Part shown: one piece after another, positions 50,398-58,937 of the stretch
Layout: each line of letters starts with the position of its first letter
Numbering within the stretch: the first letter of the stretch is position 1
Source: Hyphomicrobiaceae bacterium
Lineage (GTDB): Bacteria > Pseudomonadota > Alphaproteobacteria > Rhizobiales > Hyphomicrobiaceae
DNA length: 59,601 nucleotides
NCBI GenBank assembly: GCA_023384095.1
Contig: JAHDXT010000020.1
Location: forward strand, 1 to 59,601
Reading direction: 5' to 3'
Program-made: the position numbers and the translations under genes
The notes under the pieces: model-generated
Seen by the model: only the letters and a program-made list of their open reading frames with translations
What the model was told of the DNA's origin: nothing
Database searches by the model: none

Positions 50398-52077
50398 TCA
50401 CGCCTCCTGGCGCTTGGCTGTGATGATGTCCCAGGCGATGTTGATGCGCTTCATGCGCTCCTCGCGGGCCAGCCGGTCGGTCTCGTCCTTCGCCAGATCG
50501 GGGTGCCAGCAGGCCCGCAGCGCGTCGACGAGCTTCTTCAGCGTCTTCGGGCTGACGTCGGGATTGACGCCGAGCGCCTCGTAGGCCTCGAACTTGTCGC
50601 GCGGCGGCTCGCGGCTCGTAAACCCGCCTCCGGACAGGCTGCGGTAGGCCCCCTCGACGATGTCCCGCAACCGGTGCAGCTCCTTGACGATGCGCTGCAG
50701 CCTGTTGCGCATGCGCCGCCACTCCTCGGGCTCGGCCGGCGAGGCGGTCATGACAGCGGTCAGGAACTGCTCGAGGTTGCGCATCTCCCGCTGCAGGACA
50801 CGCCGCAGCGGGGCCACCCCCTGCAGCTCATCCACCCTGGCGTCGATCTGCTGCAGCATCGTGTGCGCCGTCCGGCAGAGCTCGCCGCACATCTTCTCGT
50901 CGGAGGGGACGAGGAGCGCGGTCGAGGGCCTGAAGCTGACGGTTTGCGGCTCGACAACCCTGAACGACGGGGACCTGGTCCGGCGCGCGCGGGCCGAGTA
51001 CCACCCGATCCCCGAGAGCAGTCCCGACAACAAGGCGATGCCCATCAAGACGACCGTGAACTCCTGCTCCAAACGCAGGTGCCGGAGCCCCGCCCCGATG
51101 TCTTCCAGCGCGGTGAGAAATTGCAGCCCAGGCTGCGCCCCGGCCTCCTCGTCCGCGAAGACGACGGAGGATGACCAGCCTGAAACGGAGACCGTGTGCA
51201 GGTCCTTGTCGGCCTCACCATGCTGCTCGCCGGCGGACGGGGCGGGCTCGCCGTCCGCCTCCGCCTTCGCGAGCTCGAACCGAGCGGCACGAGGCTCGGC
51301 ATCGGCGGCAAGGGCTGGGTCCGGGCGCTCTCCTGGCGATGCCTCTGCGGCAATCGCGGCATCCGCGCGGGTGGACGGTTCGAGTGCCTCGCTCTCCCTA
51401 TTCCGATCCGCGCCCGGCGCTGCTGGCGGCTCCGGACCAGCGGCTGCGGCACTCCTGGCCTCGATCGGATCGGGGGCCTGCGGCTCGGGACCGCCGTCCC
51501 GGCCGACAGGGCCGGGCGACGGCTCCGGCCGCGGGCTCGCTGCCGCCACTGCCGGAGGCAGCTCCACGAACCGCGCGCCGACCTCGTGCACGGGGGCGAA
51601 ACCCGCGGGCAGCACCCATGCCGACGCCGCACTCTGGTCCACTGACCAGGGATCGCAGTCCTTCATGAACGAGAACGCCGGATCGCCCGAATCGCACCTC
51701 CCCAGCCGCTGGGCCGGGCGCGGCCGGATGTGCAGCCGCTCGTCCTCGATCCAGACAGTGCTGCCGTAGGCGGACAGGAGGGCCGCGGCGAGATCCAGCC
51801 ATTTGACACGCTCTGTGCCGCAAGCAACGTCGAACCGATAGACGAGGACCGGCCGGCACTCGTTGGGTTTGCCCGGGCGGCAGGCCGAGAACACCTGGCG
51901 CTGGCGCTCGGAGGCGATCTCGTGATCCGTCGGCAGCGAGGACCGGACGATCAGGCGGCCCGCGCGGACCTCGCAGCTTACCGGCAGGCTGACGGCCTCG
52001 CGTGCCGTCGCCTCCCTCGCACCCAGCGTGATGAGCAACGCCAACACGATCGGGTGCGGCATGAAACGTCGATGCAC
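50398..52077 (-). CDS. Membrane-anchored J-domain protein with periplasmic region
   Basis: A 559-residue protein of unrecognised overall family. A signal-like N-terminus (HRRFMPHPIVLALLITLG, cut near AREATA) precedes a small Cys-containing domain (about 25-150), then a Pro/Ala-rich linker. One membrane helix (FTVVLMGIALLSGLLSGIGWY, near 355) leads to a ~130-residue helical region. A C-terminal J-domain (about 485-555) has YEALGVNPDVSPKTLKKL, the HPD tripeptide in CWHPDLA and RINIAWDIIT. HPD stimulates Hsp70 (DnaK), so the C-terminus should be cytosolic. GTG 52077 has GGGGA upstream; an ATG at 52062 is an alternative. Confidence 0.75.
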   Translation of the reverse strand: MHRRFMPHPIVLALLITLGAREATAREAVSLPVSCEVRAGRLIVRSSLPTDHEIASERQRQVFSACRPGKPNECRPVLVYRFDVACGTERVKWLDLAAALLSAYGSTVWIEDERLHIRPRPAQRLGRCDSGDPAFSFMKDCDPWSVDQSAASAWVLPAGFAPVHEVGARFVELPPAVAAASPRPEPSPGPVGRDGGPEPQAPDPIEARSAAAAGPEPPAAPGADRNRESEALEPSTRADAAIAAEASPGERPDPALAADAEPRAARFELAKAEADGEPAPSAGEQHGEADKDLHTVSVSGWSSSVVFADEEAGAQPGLQFLTALEDIGAGLRHLRLEQEFTVVLMGIALLSGLLSGIGWYSARARRTRSPSFRVVEPQTVSFRPSTALLVPSDEKMCGELCRTAHTMLQQIDARVDELQGVAPLRRVLQREMRNLEQFLTAVMTASPAEPEEWRRMRNRLQRIVKELHRLRDIVEGAYRSLSGGGFTSREPPRDKFEAYEALGVNPDVSPKTLKKLVDALRACWHPDLAKDETDRLAREERMKRINIAWDIITAKRQEA

Positions 52078-52383
52078 CAGCAGTCCCCAATGCCCCCGCA
52101 CGACAGCATGCCGCCTATCTGATCCGCAAGAGAGGCATGACTGTGGCGCTGTGGCCATTTTCGTGTTGTTGCCCCGCCGCCTCAGCCGGATTGTTTTGCC
52201 CGACGAAGGCCAAATGCTCCTGGTGCGATGCTCGCCCAACCGCCTGCCGGCAGCATAAGCTACTGAATCCGGCACCCTAAAGCAGGGCTCGACAACGCGA
52301 GTTGCGAGACCTAAGACATCGCGGCCTATCCGTTCAGGCCACGGAGCACGTGCGGAATGGGCGGCAACGGGGAGGCATGGATC
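52078..52383. other. Divergent intergenic region
   Basis: About 306 bp between the J-domain gene and the DUF3754 gene. It contains no convincing gene, repeat or promoter pair. It is less GC-rich in its middle (about 52240-52330). Confidence 0.4.
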
Positions 52384-53829
52384 ATGTCGACGGCTCGGTC
52401 GAACGCCAACGGGACCGCAGCCTTGGCGAGCGACGAGTGGACCGGCGCCACCTTTCCGCCTGCGGGGGATGAAGCCCGCAGTGCCGGGATCGCTATCCAG
52501 ATCGCCCAGCCGGCCGGCGCGAACGGACGCGAGCGGTTCATCCCGATCACGCGGTTCGCCCTCATCGACCGGCTGACCGACCCCGGCGCCTGGCCGCGCG
52601 GGCAGGCCGCGCATGCCCGCCGCTTCTTCCGCTATCTCGACTACTGGCGCCAGCAGCAGTACAGCGCCCGACTGCTCACGCTCGAGCAGGCCTACGAGCC
52701 GTTCAGCCCGGACAGCGATCTGCTGGTCACGCGCAGCTATGCCGAGCACGAGCGGGCGGCGCTGCAGCGGCGGGTCGTCAGCGGCGTCCAGCATCTGCTG
52801 ACGCAGGCCAATTACACCAGGATCGATCCGCGGCAGGTCGAATTGATCCTGACCCGAGAGACCCATTACGGGCTCGATCTGCACGTCGACCTCGATGCGT
52901 TCGAGGAGCTGCTGGTCTATTACCGCGGCGAATCCACACGCAAGGACCAGCGCCGGACGCTGCGCAAGTTCCTGCGCAAGCAGGAGTTCGAAGTGCCGAT
53001 CTTCCGGCGCCTGTTCGTGCTCTTCAAGCTGAAGTCCGAGGCTCAGCGCACCGAGGAGGTCATGCGCGAAAGGATGATCCCGCGCAGGCAGGCGCTCAAG
53101 GCCGTGCGCCGGATGCGCAGCCTGCTCGCGCCGGAGATCAAGGACGACGGCATCTACATGAAGCTGTTCAAGAACATGCCGCGGTCCGATATCGAGATGA
53201 TCTTCCCCAATACCCGGGTGAGGTTCCGCCTGTTCGACAAGCTCAAGCTCGGCATCACCAGCGGGGCCGGATTGGGCATGGGCGCCTTCAGCGCCGCCGG
53301 CAAGGTCGCGCTCGTCGGCACCAACCCGGTCGCCGCGGCCGGCGCCGTTTTCGGGCTCGGCGGAATTGCGTTCCGGCAATGCATGAAGTTCCTCAACCAG
53401 CGCCAGCGCTACATGGTCGTCATGGCGCAGAACCTCTATTTCCACGCCATGGGGGACAACCGCGGCGTGCTGGTCAAGCTCGCCAGCCGCGCCGCCGAGG
53501 AGGACGTGAAGGAGGAGATCCTGCTCTACTCGGTGCTGGCCAAGTCGCGCGTCAACCGGTCCGAGCTGGCCGCCGTGGACCAGGCGATCGAAGGCTACAT
53601 GCTCGAAGCGTTCGGGATCAAAGTCGACTTCGAGATCGAGGACGCGCTCAAGCGGCTCCTCGGCGACGGTCTCGTCGCCGAGGAGCCCGACGGCACGCTG
53701 CGCACCATGCCGCCTGACGCCGCGGCCTCGCATGTCGACCGCAAGTGGGACGCATTCCTCGACGAGCTGTCCGATATGGGGGGCGGCGAAGGAACCGAAA
53801 TGCTCGACGGCACGAGCGTGCCGGCCTGA
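52384..53829 (+). CDS. DUF3754 (TMEM143-like) membrane protein
   Basis: A 481-residue protein. ERFIPITRFALIDRLTD near residue 50 starts the family's conserved N-terminal domain. Later come KSEAQRTEEVMRERM, DGIYMKLFKNMPRSDIEMIFPNTRVRF and a hydrophobic Gly-rich hairpin region (LGITSGAGLGMGAFSAAG...AAGAVFGLGGIAFRQ). The match is to DUF3754, related to animal mitochondrial TMEM143, of unknown function. The C-terminus is a winged-helix-like region (SRVNRSELAAVDQAI). The ATG at 52384 has GGGGAGG 8 nt upstream. It is divergent from the J-domain gene. Confidence 0.82.
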   Translation: MSTARSNANGTAALASDEWTGATFPPAGDEARSAGIAIQIAQPAGANGRERFIPITRFALIDRLTDPGAWPRGQAAHARRFFRYLDYWRQQQYSARLLTLEQAYEPFSPDSDLLVTRSYAEHERAALQRRVVSGVQHLLTQANYTRIDPRQVELILTRETHYGLDLHVDLDAFEELLVYYRGESTRKDQRRTLRKFLRKQEFEVPIFRRLFVLFKLKSEAQRTEEVMRERMIPRRQALKAVRRMRSLLAPEIKDDGIYMKLFKNMPRSDIEMIFPNTRVRFRLFDKLKLGITSGAGLGMGAFSAAGKVALVGTNPVAAAGAVFGLGGIAFRQCMKFLNQRQRYMVVMAQNLYFHAMGDNRGVLVKLASRAAEEDVKEEILLYSVLAKSRVNRSELAAVDQAIEGYMLEAFGIKVDFEIEDALKRLLGDGLVAEEPDGTLRTMPPDAAASHVDRKWDAFLDELSDMGGGEGTEMLDGTSVPA

Positions 53830-53935
53830 CGTGCCGGTCTGGCGCGGCCCGATTGGGGCGGCGGTACATTCCGTCGCGGGACACCGCCGCGCCTCCGGAC
53901 GGTTCCGACCGATGGCGTCTTCCTCGAGTGGGTCA

Positions 53936-54850
53936 ATGACGTCCTGCAAGATCACGATGGCCGTGGACGGGCTCGACGCGGCGCGGACGCTGACCGGCGC
54001 GCTGACGGACCTGATCGAGCCGGCGCCAGATGCCTTGACGCTGTTCGAAGCGGAAGCCGGATGGGTCGTCGAGGGCTACTATCCCGATCTCCCGGACATC
54101 GAGGAGCTGGCCCGGCGGCTCGGTGCGGTGCTGCCGTTTCCCGTGCCTCGCATCGTCGAGACGGCAGTGCCCGACGAGAACTGGGTTGCGGTCTCGCAGG
54201 CGGCGCTGCCCCCGGTCACCGCGGGGCGCTTCACGGTCTACGGCAGCCATGATCGCGGGCTCGTGCCGCGCGGGCCCAACACGCTGCTCATCGATGCAGG
54301 CGAGGCGTTCGGCACAGCGCATCACGCGACGACGCAGGGCTGCCTGATCGCCCTCGACCGGCTGACCCGACGCCGCCGCTTCGCGCGGGTGCTCGATCTC
54401 GGCTGCGGCTCGGGCGTACTCGCCATCGCTGCGGCGCGCGCGCTGCCCCGCGCCCTGATCGAGGCCAGCGACAACGACCCGCAGGCGATCGCGGTGGCGG
54501 GCACCAATGCCCGCGTCAACGGGGTGGCCGGACGCATCCGGCTGCGGATCGCAGACGGGCTCCCCCGCGGGCGCACGCGCGAGAGCCGTTACGATCTGAT
54601 ACTGGCCAACATCCTGGCCGATCCTCTCGTCGAGCTCGCCCCCGGCATGGCGAGAGCGCTCGCGGCGGGCGGCGTCGCGGTGCTATCGGGGCTGCTGGTC
54701 CGACAAGCAGCAGCCGTTGCCGCCGCCTACCGGTCTCACGGGCTCGTGCTCGCCAGCCACCGGAGGCAGGCCGGCTGGTCGACGCTGACGCTCGTCAGAC
54801 GTCGCAGCGCCGGCCGGAGCCCATCCGATCCGTCCACGCTCTCGGCGTGA
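53936..54850 (+). CDS. prmA: Ribosomal protein L11 methyltransferase
   Basis: A 304-residue SAM-dependent methyltransferase trimethylating L11. It has an N-terminal substrate-binding domain (about residues 1-115), then AFGTAHHATTQGCLIALDRL, the SAM-binding motif VLDLGCGSGVLAIAAAR, ASDNDPQAIAVA and the PrmA-typical DLILANILADPLVELAP. The start may also be the ATG at 53912. Its 3' end overlaps the convergent DUF1127 gene by 56 bp. Confidence 0.92.
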   Translation: MTSCKITMAVDGLDAARTLTGALTDLIEPAPDALTLFEAEAGWVVEGYYPDLPDIEELARRLGAVLPFPVPRIVETAVPDENWVAVSQAALPPVTAGRFTVYGSHDRGLVPRGPNTLLIDAGEAFGTAHHATTQGCLIALDRLTRRRRFARVLDLGCGSGVLAIAAARALPRALIEASDNDPQAIAVAGTNARVNGVAGRIRLRIADGLPRGRTRESRYDLILANILADPLVELAPGMARALAAGGVAVLSGLLVRQAAAVAAAYRSHGLVLASHRRQAGWSTLTLVRRRSAGRSPSDPSTLSA

Positions 54851-55088
54851 ACCGGTCGCGGGCGCGAATCCGCGGGATCTCGTCCTCGGCGATGCCGATG
54901 TCGCGCAGCAGGGCGTCGGAGAGGTCGGCCAGCCGGTGCCGCGTGCGGCGCTCGACCCAGTAGACCCGGATGTGGGCCGAGATGGCGGCGACGCGCTGGA
55001 GCAGGGCGTCGCCGAATGAGGATGCCTCCTGCCGGGCGTCTGCCGGCATGCGGGCGCCGAGCGCTGCGGATTGGGAAGTCGTGGTCAT
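54795..55088 (-). CDS. DUF1127 domain protein
   Basis: A 97-residue protein. The DUF1127 core RTRHRLADLSDALLRDIGIAEDEIPR lies at about residues 48-73 after a helical region. Such small, basic alphaproteobacterial proteins have been linked to stress, carbon storage and RNA-related control, but the mechanism here is unknown. Its 3' end is antisense to the last 56 bp of prmA. It is the downstream of two DUF1127 genes. Confidence 0.82.
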   Translation of the reverse strand: MTTTSQSAALGARMPADARQEASSFGDALLQRVAAISAHIRVYWVERRTRHRLADLSDALLRDIGIAEDEIPRIRARDRFTPRAWTDRMGSGRRCDV

Positions 55089-55177
55089 GATCGAATTTCC
55101 TTCGGAGGTCGAAAGCGCCCCAGCCGGGATGCGTGTCCCGGCCGATGCGATTGCTCGGTGAAGCGCGGGGTCGGCGT

Positions 55178-55417
55178 TCAGAAGTCTGCCCGGTCGGGCA
55201 GCCGGTGCTCGACGCGGATCTGCCGGATCTGCGCCTCGGTGTATCCGAGCGCGGCCAGCTGCTCGTCGGGCAGGGCAGACAGGTAGTCCAGAACCCGGCG
55301 GCTGGCCTGCGCCTCTCGCGCGGCCATGAACCGCTCGAGGGCGCGCTGGAACCGGCCGGCCGCCCTGGCCGCGGTGTCGGGAACGGCGTCCATGCCGTAG
55401 GTGATGGGGGTGCTCAT
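55178..55417 (-). CDS. DUF1127-like small protein
   Basis: A 79-residue protein. The C-terminal ASRRVLDYLSALPDEQLAALGYTEAQIRQIR matches DUF1127, with the usual arginine-rich motif weakened. The preceding helix contains GRFQRALERFMAAREA. The ATG at 55417 lies about 90 bp downstream of a perfect dyad at 55509-55527. It is followed after 89 bp by another DUF1127 gene on the same strand. Confidence 0.75.
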   Translation of the reverse strand: MSTPITYGMDAVPDTAARAAGRFQRALERFMAAREAQASRRVLDYLSALPDEQLAALGYTEAQIRQIRVEHRLPDRADF

Positions 55418-55508
55418 GCTCAGCTCATCTCTGTTAGAGTGTCGCGGGGCCGGTCTCGATGCCGCCCTCCGCAGCGATCGATGCTTAGATAAGGCCCCGT
55501 TCGCACGT

Positions 55509-55527
55509 GCGGTAGACTGACTACCGC
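55509..55527. promoter_or_regulatory. Perfect dyad GCGGTAG-N5-CTACCGC, possible operator
   Basis: A perfect 7-bp inverted repeat with a 5-bp spacer sits in the 243-bp gap between the divergent DUF1127 gene and aminopeptidase P gene. Its size suits a dimeric transcription factor. No regulator is assigned. Confidence 0.4.
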
Positions 55528-55660
55528 AACGCAGCAATGCAGCCGGCGCATGCGGAGGCGTTCGGTCGCAGGGTATCGCTGCAGAAGCGTCAATAATCGC
55601 ATTCGATTCGACGCGCCGGCGTATCAAACGCGGCCCTGCGGATCGCACGTGGAGACCTCG

Positions 55661-57475
55661 ATGTACCAGAGCTTCGAAGCGCCTGCCGGGATCGAGAATG
55701 CCCCTGATCGCGTGAAACGTCTGCGTGCGCTCCTGGGGGAGCTGGGCGTCGACGCCGTTCTGGTGCCGCGGGCCGATGAGCATCAGGGCGAGTACGTGCC
55801 GGCTTCGGCCGACCGGCTGAAGTGGCTTACCGGTTTTTCCGGCTCGGCCGGGACGGCCGTCGTCGCGCGCCGGGCCGCGGCATTGTTCGTCGATGGCCGC
55901 TACACGGTGCAGGCGCGGGCGCAGGTCGATGCCGGGGAGCTCGAGGTTCTGCAGGTGCCGCAGGCCCGCGTCTCGGAATGGCTTTGCGAGAAGCTGGAGC
56001 CGGGCGCCGCGGTCGGCTTCGATCCGCGCCTGCATACGGTCGGCGAGATCGAGCGACTGACGGATGCGCTTGCCGATCGCAAGATCAAGCTCAAACCGCT
56101 GGGGCGAAATCCCGTCGACCGGATCTGGGGGCCAGACCGGCCGGCGCCCCCCACTGGCAAGATCAGCCCGCACCCGCTGCGTTATGCCGGCCTATCGGCG
56201 GAGGAAAAGATTGCTGCACTGCAAAAGGGATTGAAGGCGGAGTCGCAGGACGCCGTCGTCCTCACGCTCCCCGATTCGATCGCGTGGCTGTTCAACATCC
56301 GCGGCAGCGACGTGGCGCACAATCCCGTGCCGCTGGCGTTCGCCATCGTGCCCGCACAGGGCAAGCCGGAGCTCTTCGTCGTGCGGGAGAAGCTCGACGC
56401 GGAGGCCAGAGCCCACCTGCGCTTCGCCAAGGTGAGCGATCCAAGCACTCTGGGCGACAGGCTGGCGCGGCTGAAGGCGTCCGGCAAGCGCGTCCGGCTC
56501 GACCCGGACACCGCGTCCTGGTGGTTCGCGCGACAGCTCGGCGGGCCGCGGCGCATCCAGCGGGGGCAGGACCCCTGCATCCTGCCCAAGGCGCGCAAGA
56601 ATGCCGCCGAGATCGAGGGCGCCAGGGCTGCGCATCTGCGCGACGGGGCCGCGTTCGCGCGCTTCCTCGCCTGGCTCGACCGCGAGTCGCCGGGCGGCCG
56701 GCTCGATGAGATCACCGCGGCGCGCAGGCTCGAGCAGCTCCGCGCCGAGACCCAGGCGCTGAAGGACATCAGCTTCGACACCATCTCGGGCTCCGGCCCC
56801 CACGGCGCCATCGTTCACTACCGCGTCACCGAGGCGACGAACCGCAAGCTGAAGCCGGGCGAGCTCTATCTCGTCGACTCCGGCGGGCAATACCTCGACG
56901 GCACCACGGACATCACGCGCACCGTCGCCATCGGGCGGCCGGCGGAGGAAATGCGCGAGCGCTACACGCTCGTGCTCAAGGGGCACATCGCCATCGCCAC
57001 GGCGCGCTTTCCCAAGAGCACGCGCGGCATCGACCTCGACGCCTTCGCCCGCCGCGCGCTGTGGGACAAGGGGCTCGATTTCGATCACGGCACCGGCCAC
57101 GGCGTCGGCAGCTATCTTTCCGTCCACGAGGGGCCGCAGTCCATCTCCCGCCGCGGCATGGCTGCGCTGGAGCCCGGCATGATCGTCTCCAACGAGCCCG
57201 GCTACTACAAGGAGGGCGCCTACGGCATCCGCCTCGAGAACCTGGTGCTGGTCACCGAGCCCGAGAAGGTGCCCGGCGGCGACCGCGAGACGATGGGCTT
57301 CGAGACCCTGACGCTCGCTCCTTTCGACCGGCGATTGGTGAAGGCAGACCTGCTGACCCCCGCCGAGGTAGAATGGCTCGATGCCTATCACGCCCGCGTG
57401 CGCGCGGCGATCGGGCCCGAGCTGGGACCGGAGGACCGCGCTTGGCTCGAGGCGGCGACGGCGCCGGTCGGGTGA
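55661..57475 (+). CDS. Aminopeptidase P family protein (M24B, long three-domain form)
   Basis: A 604-residue metallopeptidase that removes N-terminal residues before proline. Two creatinase-like N-terminal domains (about 1-305) precede the M24 pita-bread domain. The metal ligands can be traced: Asp in LVDSGGQYLDGTTDITRT (two), His in GTGHGVGSYLSVHEGP, and Glu in VSNEPGYYKEGAYGIRLEN plus a later Glu in GIRLENLVLV. The 600-residue form resembles the eukaryotic cytosolic enzyme XPNPEP1. A GGAGACC precedes the ATG by 7 nt. Confidence 0.93.
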   Translation: MYQSFEAPAGIENAPDRVKRLRALLGELGVDAVLVPRADEHQGEYVPASADRLKWLTGFSGSAGTAVVARRAAALFVDGRYTVQARAQVDAGELEVLQVPQARVSEWLCEKLEPGAAVGFDPRLHTVGEIERLTDALADRKIKLKPLGRNPVDRIWGPDRPAPPTGKISPHPLRYAGLSAEEKIAALQKGLKAESQDAVVLTLPDSIAWLFNIRGSDVAHNPVPLAFAIVPAQGKPELFVVREKLDAEARAHLRFAKVSDPSTLGDRLARLKASGKRVRLDPDTASWWFARQLGGPRRIQRGQDPCILPKARKNAAEIEGARAAHLRDGAAFARFLAWLDRESPGGRLDEITAARRLEQLRAETQALKDISFDTISGSGPHGAIVHYRVTEATNRKLKPGELYLVDSGGQYLDGTTDITRTVAIGRPAEEMRERYTLVLKGHIAIATARFPKSTRGIDLDAFARRALWDKGLDFDHGTGHGVGSYLSVHEGPQSISRRGMAALEPGMIVSNEPGYYKEGAYGIRLENLVLVTEPEKVPGGDRETMGFETLTLAPFDRRLVKADLLTPAEVEWLDAYHARVRAAIGPELGPEDRAWLEAATAPVG

Positions 57476-57694
57476 GTCCCTCCTGGACCTTGCGACGGGA
57501 GTGATCGAGGAGCGGGCCGGCCGCAAGTCGTGGTCGTGCACCACAGCCATGGCGAATCGGCGACGGTCGCGGCAGGCTGTCATCGGACATCGGGGGCGGA
57601 GGAAGCGGCATCCCTGATGTTGGTCCAACACTCCGATGGCGCCGGGCCACGCACCGCCTTACGAAAGACCGCCGAAGCGATGGAAGGGTCAACG

Positions 57695-58873
57695 ATGTCG
57701 GCGACGCCTGTGCCGCGACGTATCCTGCCGGTGATCGTGGCTTCCCAGCTCGCCGGCACGTCGCTCTGGTTCGCAGGCAATGCCGTCATGCCCGACCTTC
57801 AGCGCCGCGGAGGTCTGCCCGTCGAGGCGCTGGGCGATATGACGACGGCGGTCCAGCTCGGCTTCATCGCCGGCACGCTCGCCTTCGCATTCTTCGCTAT
57901 CGCGGACCGTTACTCGCCACGGCGGATCTTCCTCGTCTGTGCACTGCTCGGTGCCGGCTTCAATGCCGCCACTTATCTCGTCGGCGCCAGCCTCTGGCCC
58001 CTCCTGTCGCTGCGGTTTGCGGCGGGCTTCTTCCTCGCCGGCATCTATCCGGTGGGGATGAAGATCGCTTCAGGCTGGTTCGACCGCGACCTCGGCAAGG
58101 CTTTGGGGTATCTCGTCGGCGCCCTCGTGCTGGGGACGGCGCTGCCGCACCTGATCCGCCCGCTCGGCCGCGATCTCCCATGGGAAAGCGTCATGCTTTC
58201 CGTGTCGGGCATCGTGGCGTCGGGTGGTCTGCTGATGTACGCGCTCGTGCCCGACGGGCCTCACTTGAGGACTAATGCCCGCTTCGATTTGACCGCGTTT
58301 GGCGCCATTTTCGGTTCGGCGGATTTCCGAGCCTCTGCATTCGGCTACTTCGGCCACATGTGGGAGCTCTATGCCTTGTGGGCATTCATTCCGGCATACC
58401 TCGCGGCATACGACGCCGGCGTGCCGGGCATTTCCTCGAGCATTTCGTTCTGGTCATTCCTCGTCATCGGCGCCGGAGCAATCGGCTGCATCGCTGGCGG
58501 CCTGGTCTCGCTTCGACTCGGCAGCGCCAAGGTGGCGTTCGCCCAGCTCGCGGCCTCTGGCGCCTGCTGCCTGGTGTCACCTCTCGCCTTTTGGACGCCG
58601 TATCCGGTCATGCTGGCGTTCCTGGCGTTCTGGGGCGTGGTCGTCGTCGGCGACTCGGCGCAATTCTCGGCGCTCAATGCGCGCTACGCGCCGTCTCACC
58701 TCGTCGGCTCGGCGCTCACGATCGTGAACTGCATCGGCTTTGCCATCACGATCGTCTCAATCCAGTTGCTCAACAACGTGATGTCGGTAACGGGTGCCCA
58801 GTACGTCTTCCTGCTCCTCATTCCCGGACCGATCCTGGGGCTGATCGCTTTGTTGCGCCTCGCACGACAGTGA
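57695..58873 (+). CDS. Major facilitator superfamily transporter
   Basis: A 392-residue MFS protein with about twelve hydrophobic helices. An A-motif-like segment IADRYSPRRIFL follows helix 2. LVGALVLGTALPHLIRPLG and FVRFAAGF-like segments are consistent with a drug or metabolite carrier. The substrate is unknown. The ATG at 57695 has GGAAGGG 6 nt upstream, and starts one residue short of the first helix. The 219 bp before it shows no gene. Confidence 0.85.
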   Translation: MSATPVPRRILPVIVASQLAGTSLWFAGNAVMPDLQRRGGLPVEALGDMTTAVQLGFIAGTLAFAFFAIADRYSPRRIFLVCALLGAGFNAATYLVGASLWPLLSLRFAAGFFLAGIYPVGMKIASGWFDRDLGKALGYLVGALVLGTALPHLIRPLGRDLPWESVMLSVSGIVASGGLLMYALVPDGPHLRTNARFDLTAFGAIFGSADFRASAFGYFGHMWELYALWAFIPAYLAAYDAGVPGISSSISFWSFLVIGAGAIGCIAGGLVSLRLGSAKVAFAQLAASGACCLVSPLAFWTPYPVMLAFLAFWGVVVVGDSAQFSALNARYAPSHLVGSALTIVNCIGFAITIVSIQLLNNVMSVTGAQYVFLLLIPGPILGLIALLRLARQ

Positions 58874-58937
58874 CGCAGCTCCACCCGGACCCGATCCGGC
58901 CGCGGCTGCGTGACGTCGGCCACATGCCTGAGCTGGC

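Noticed and set aside
52078-53955. Open frame continuing upstream of the J-domain gene through the DUF3754 gene
   Set aside because: The extra part is antisense to a gene with a good ribosome site and family match. The signal-like N-terminus marks the real start near 52077.
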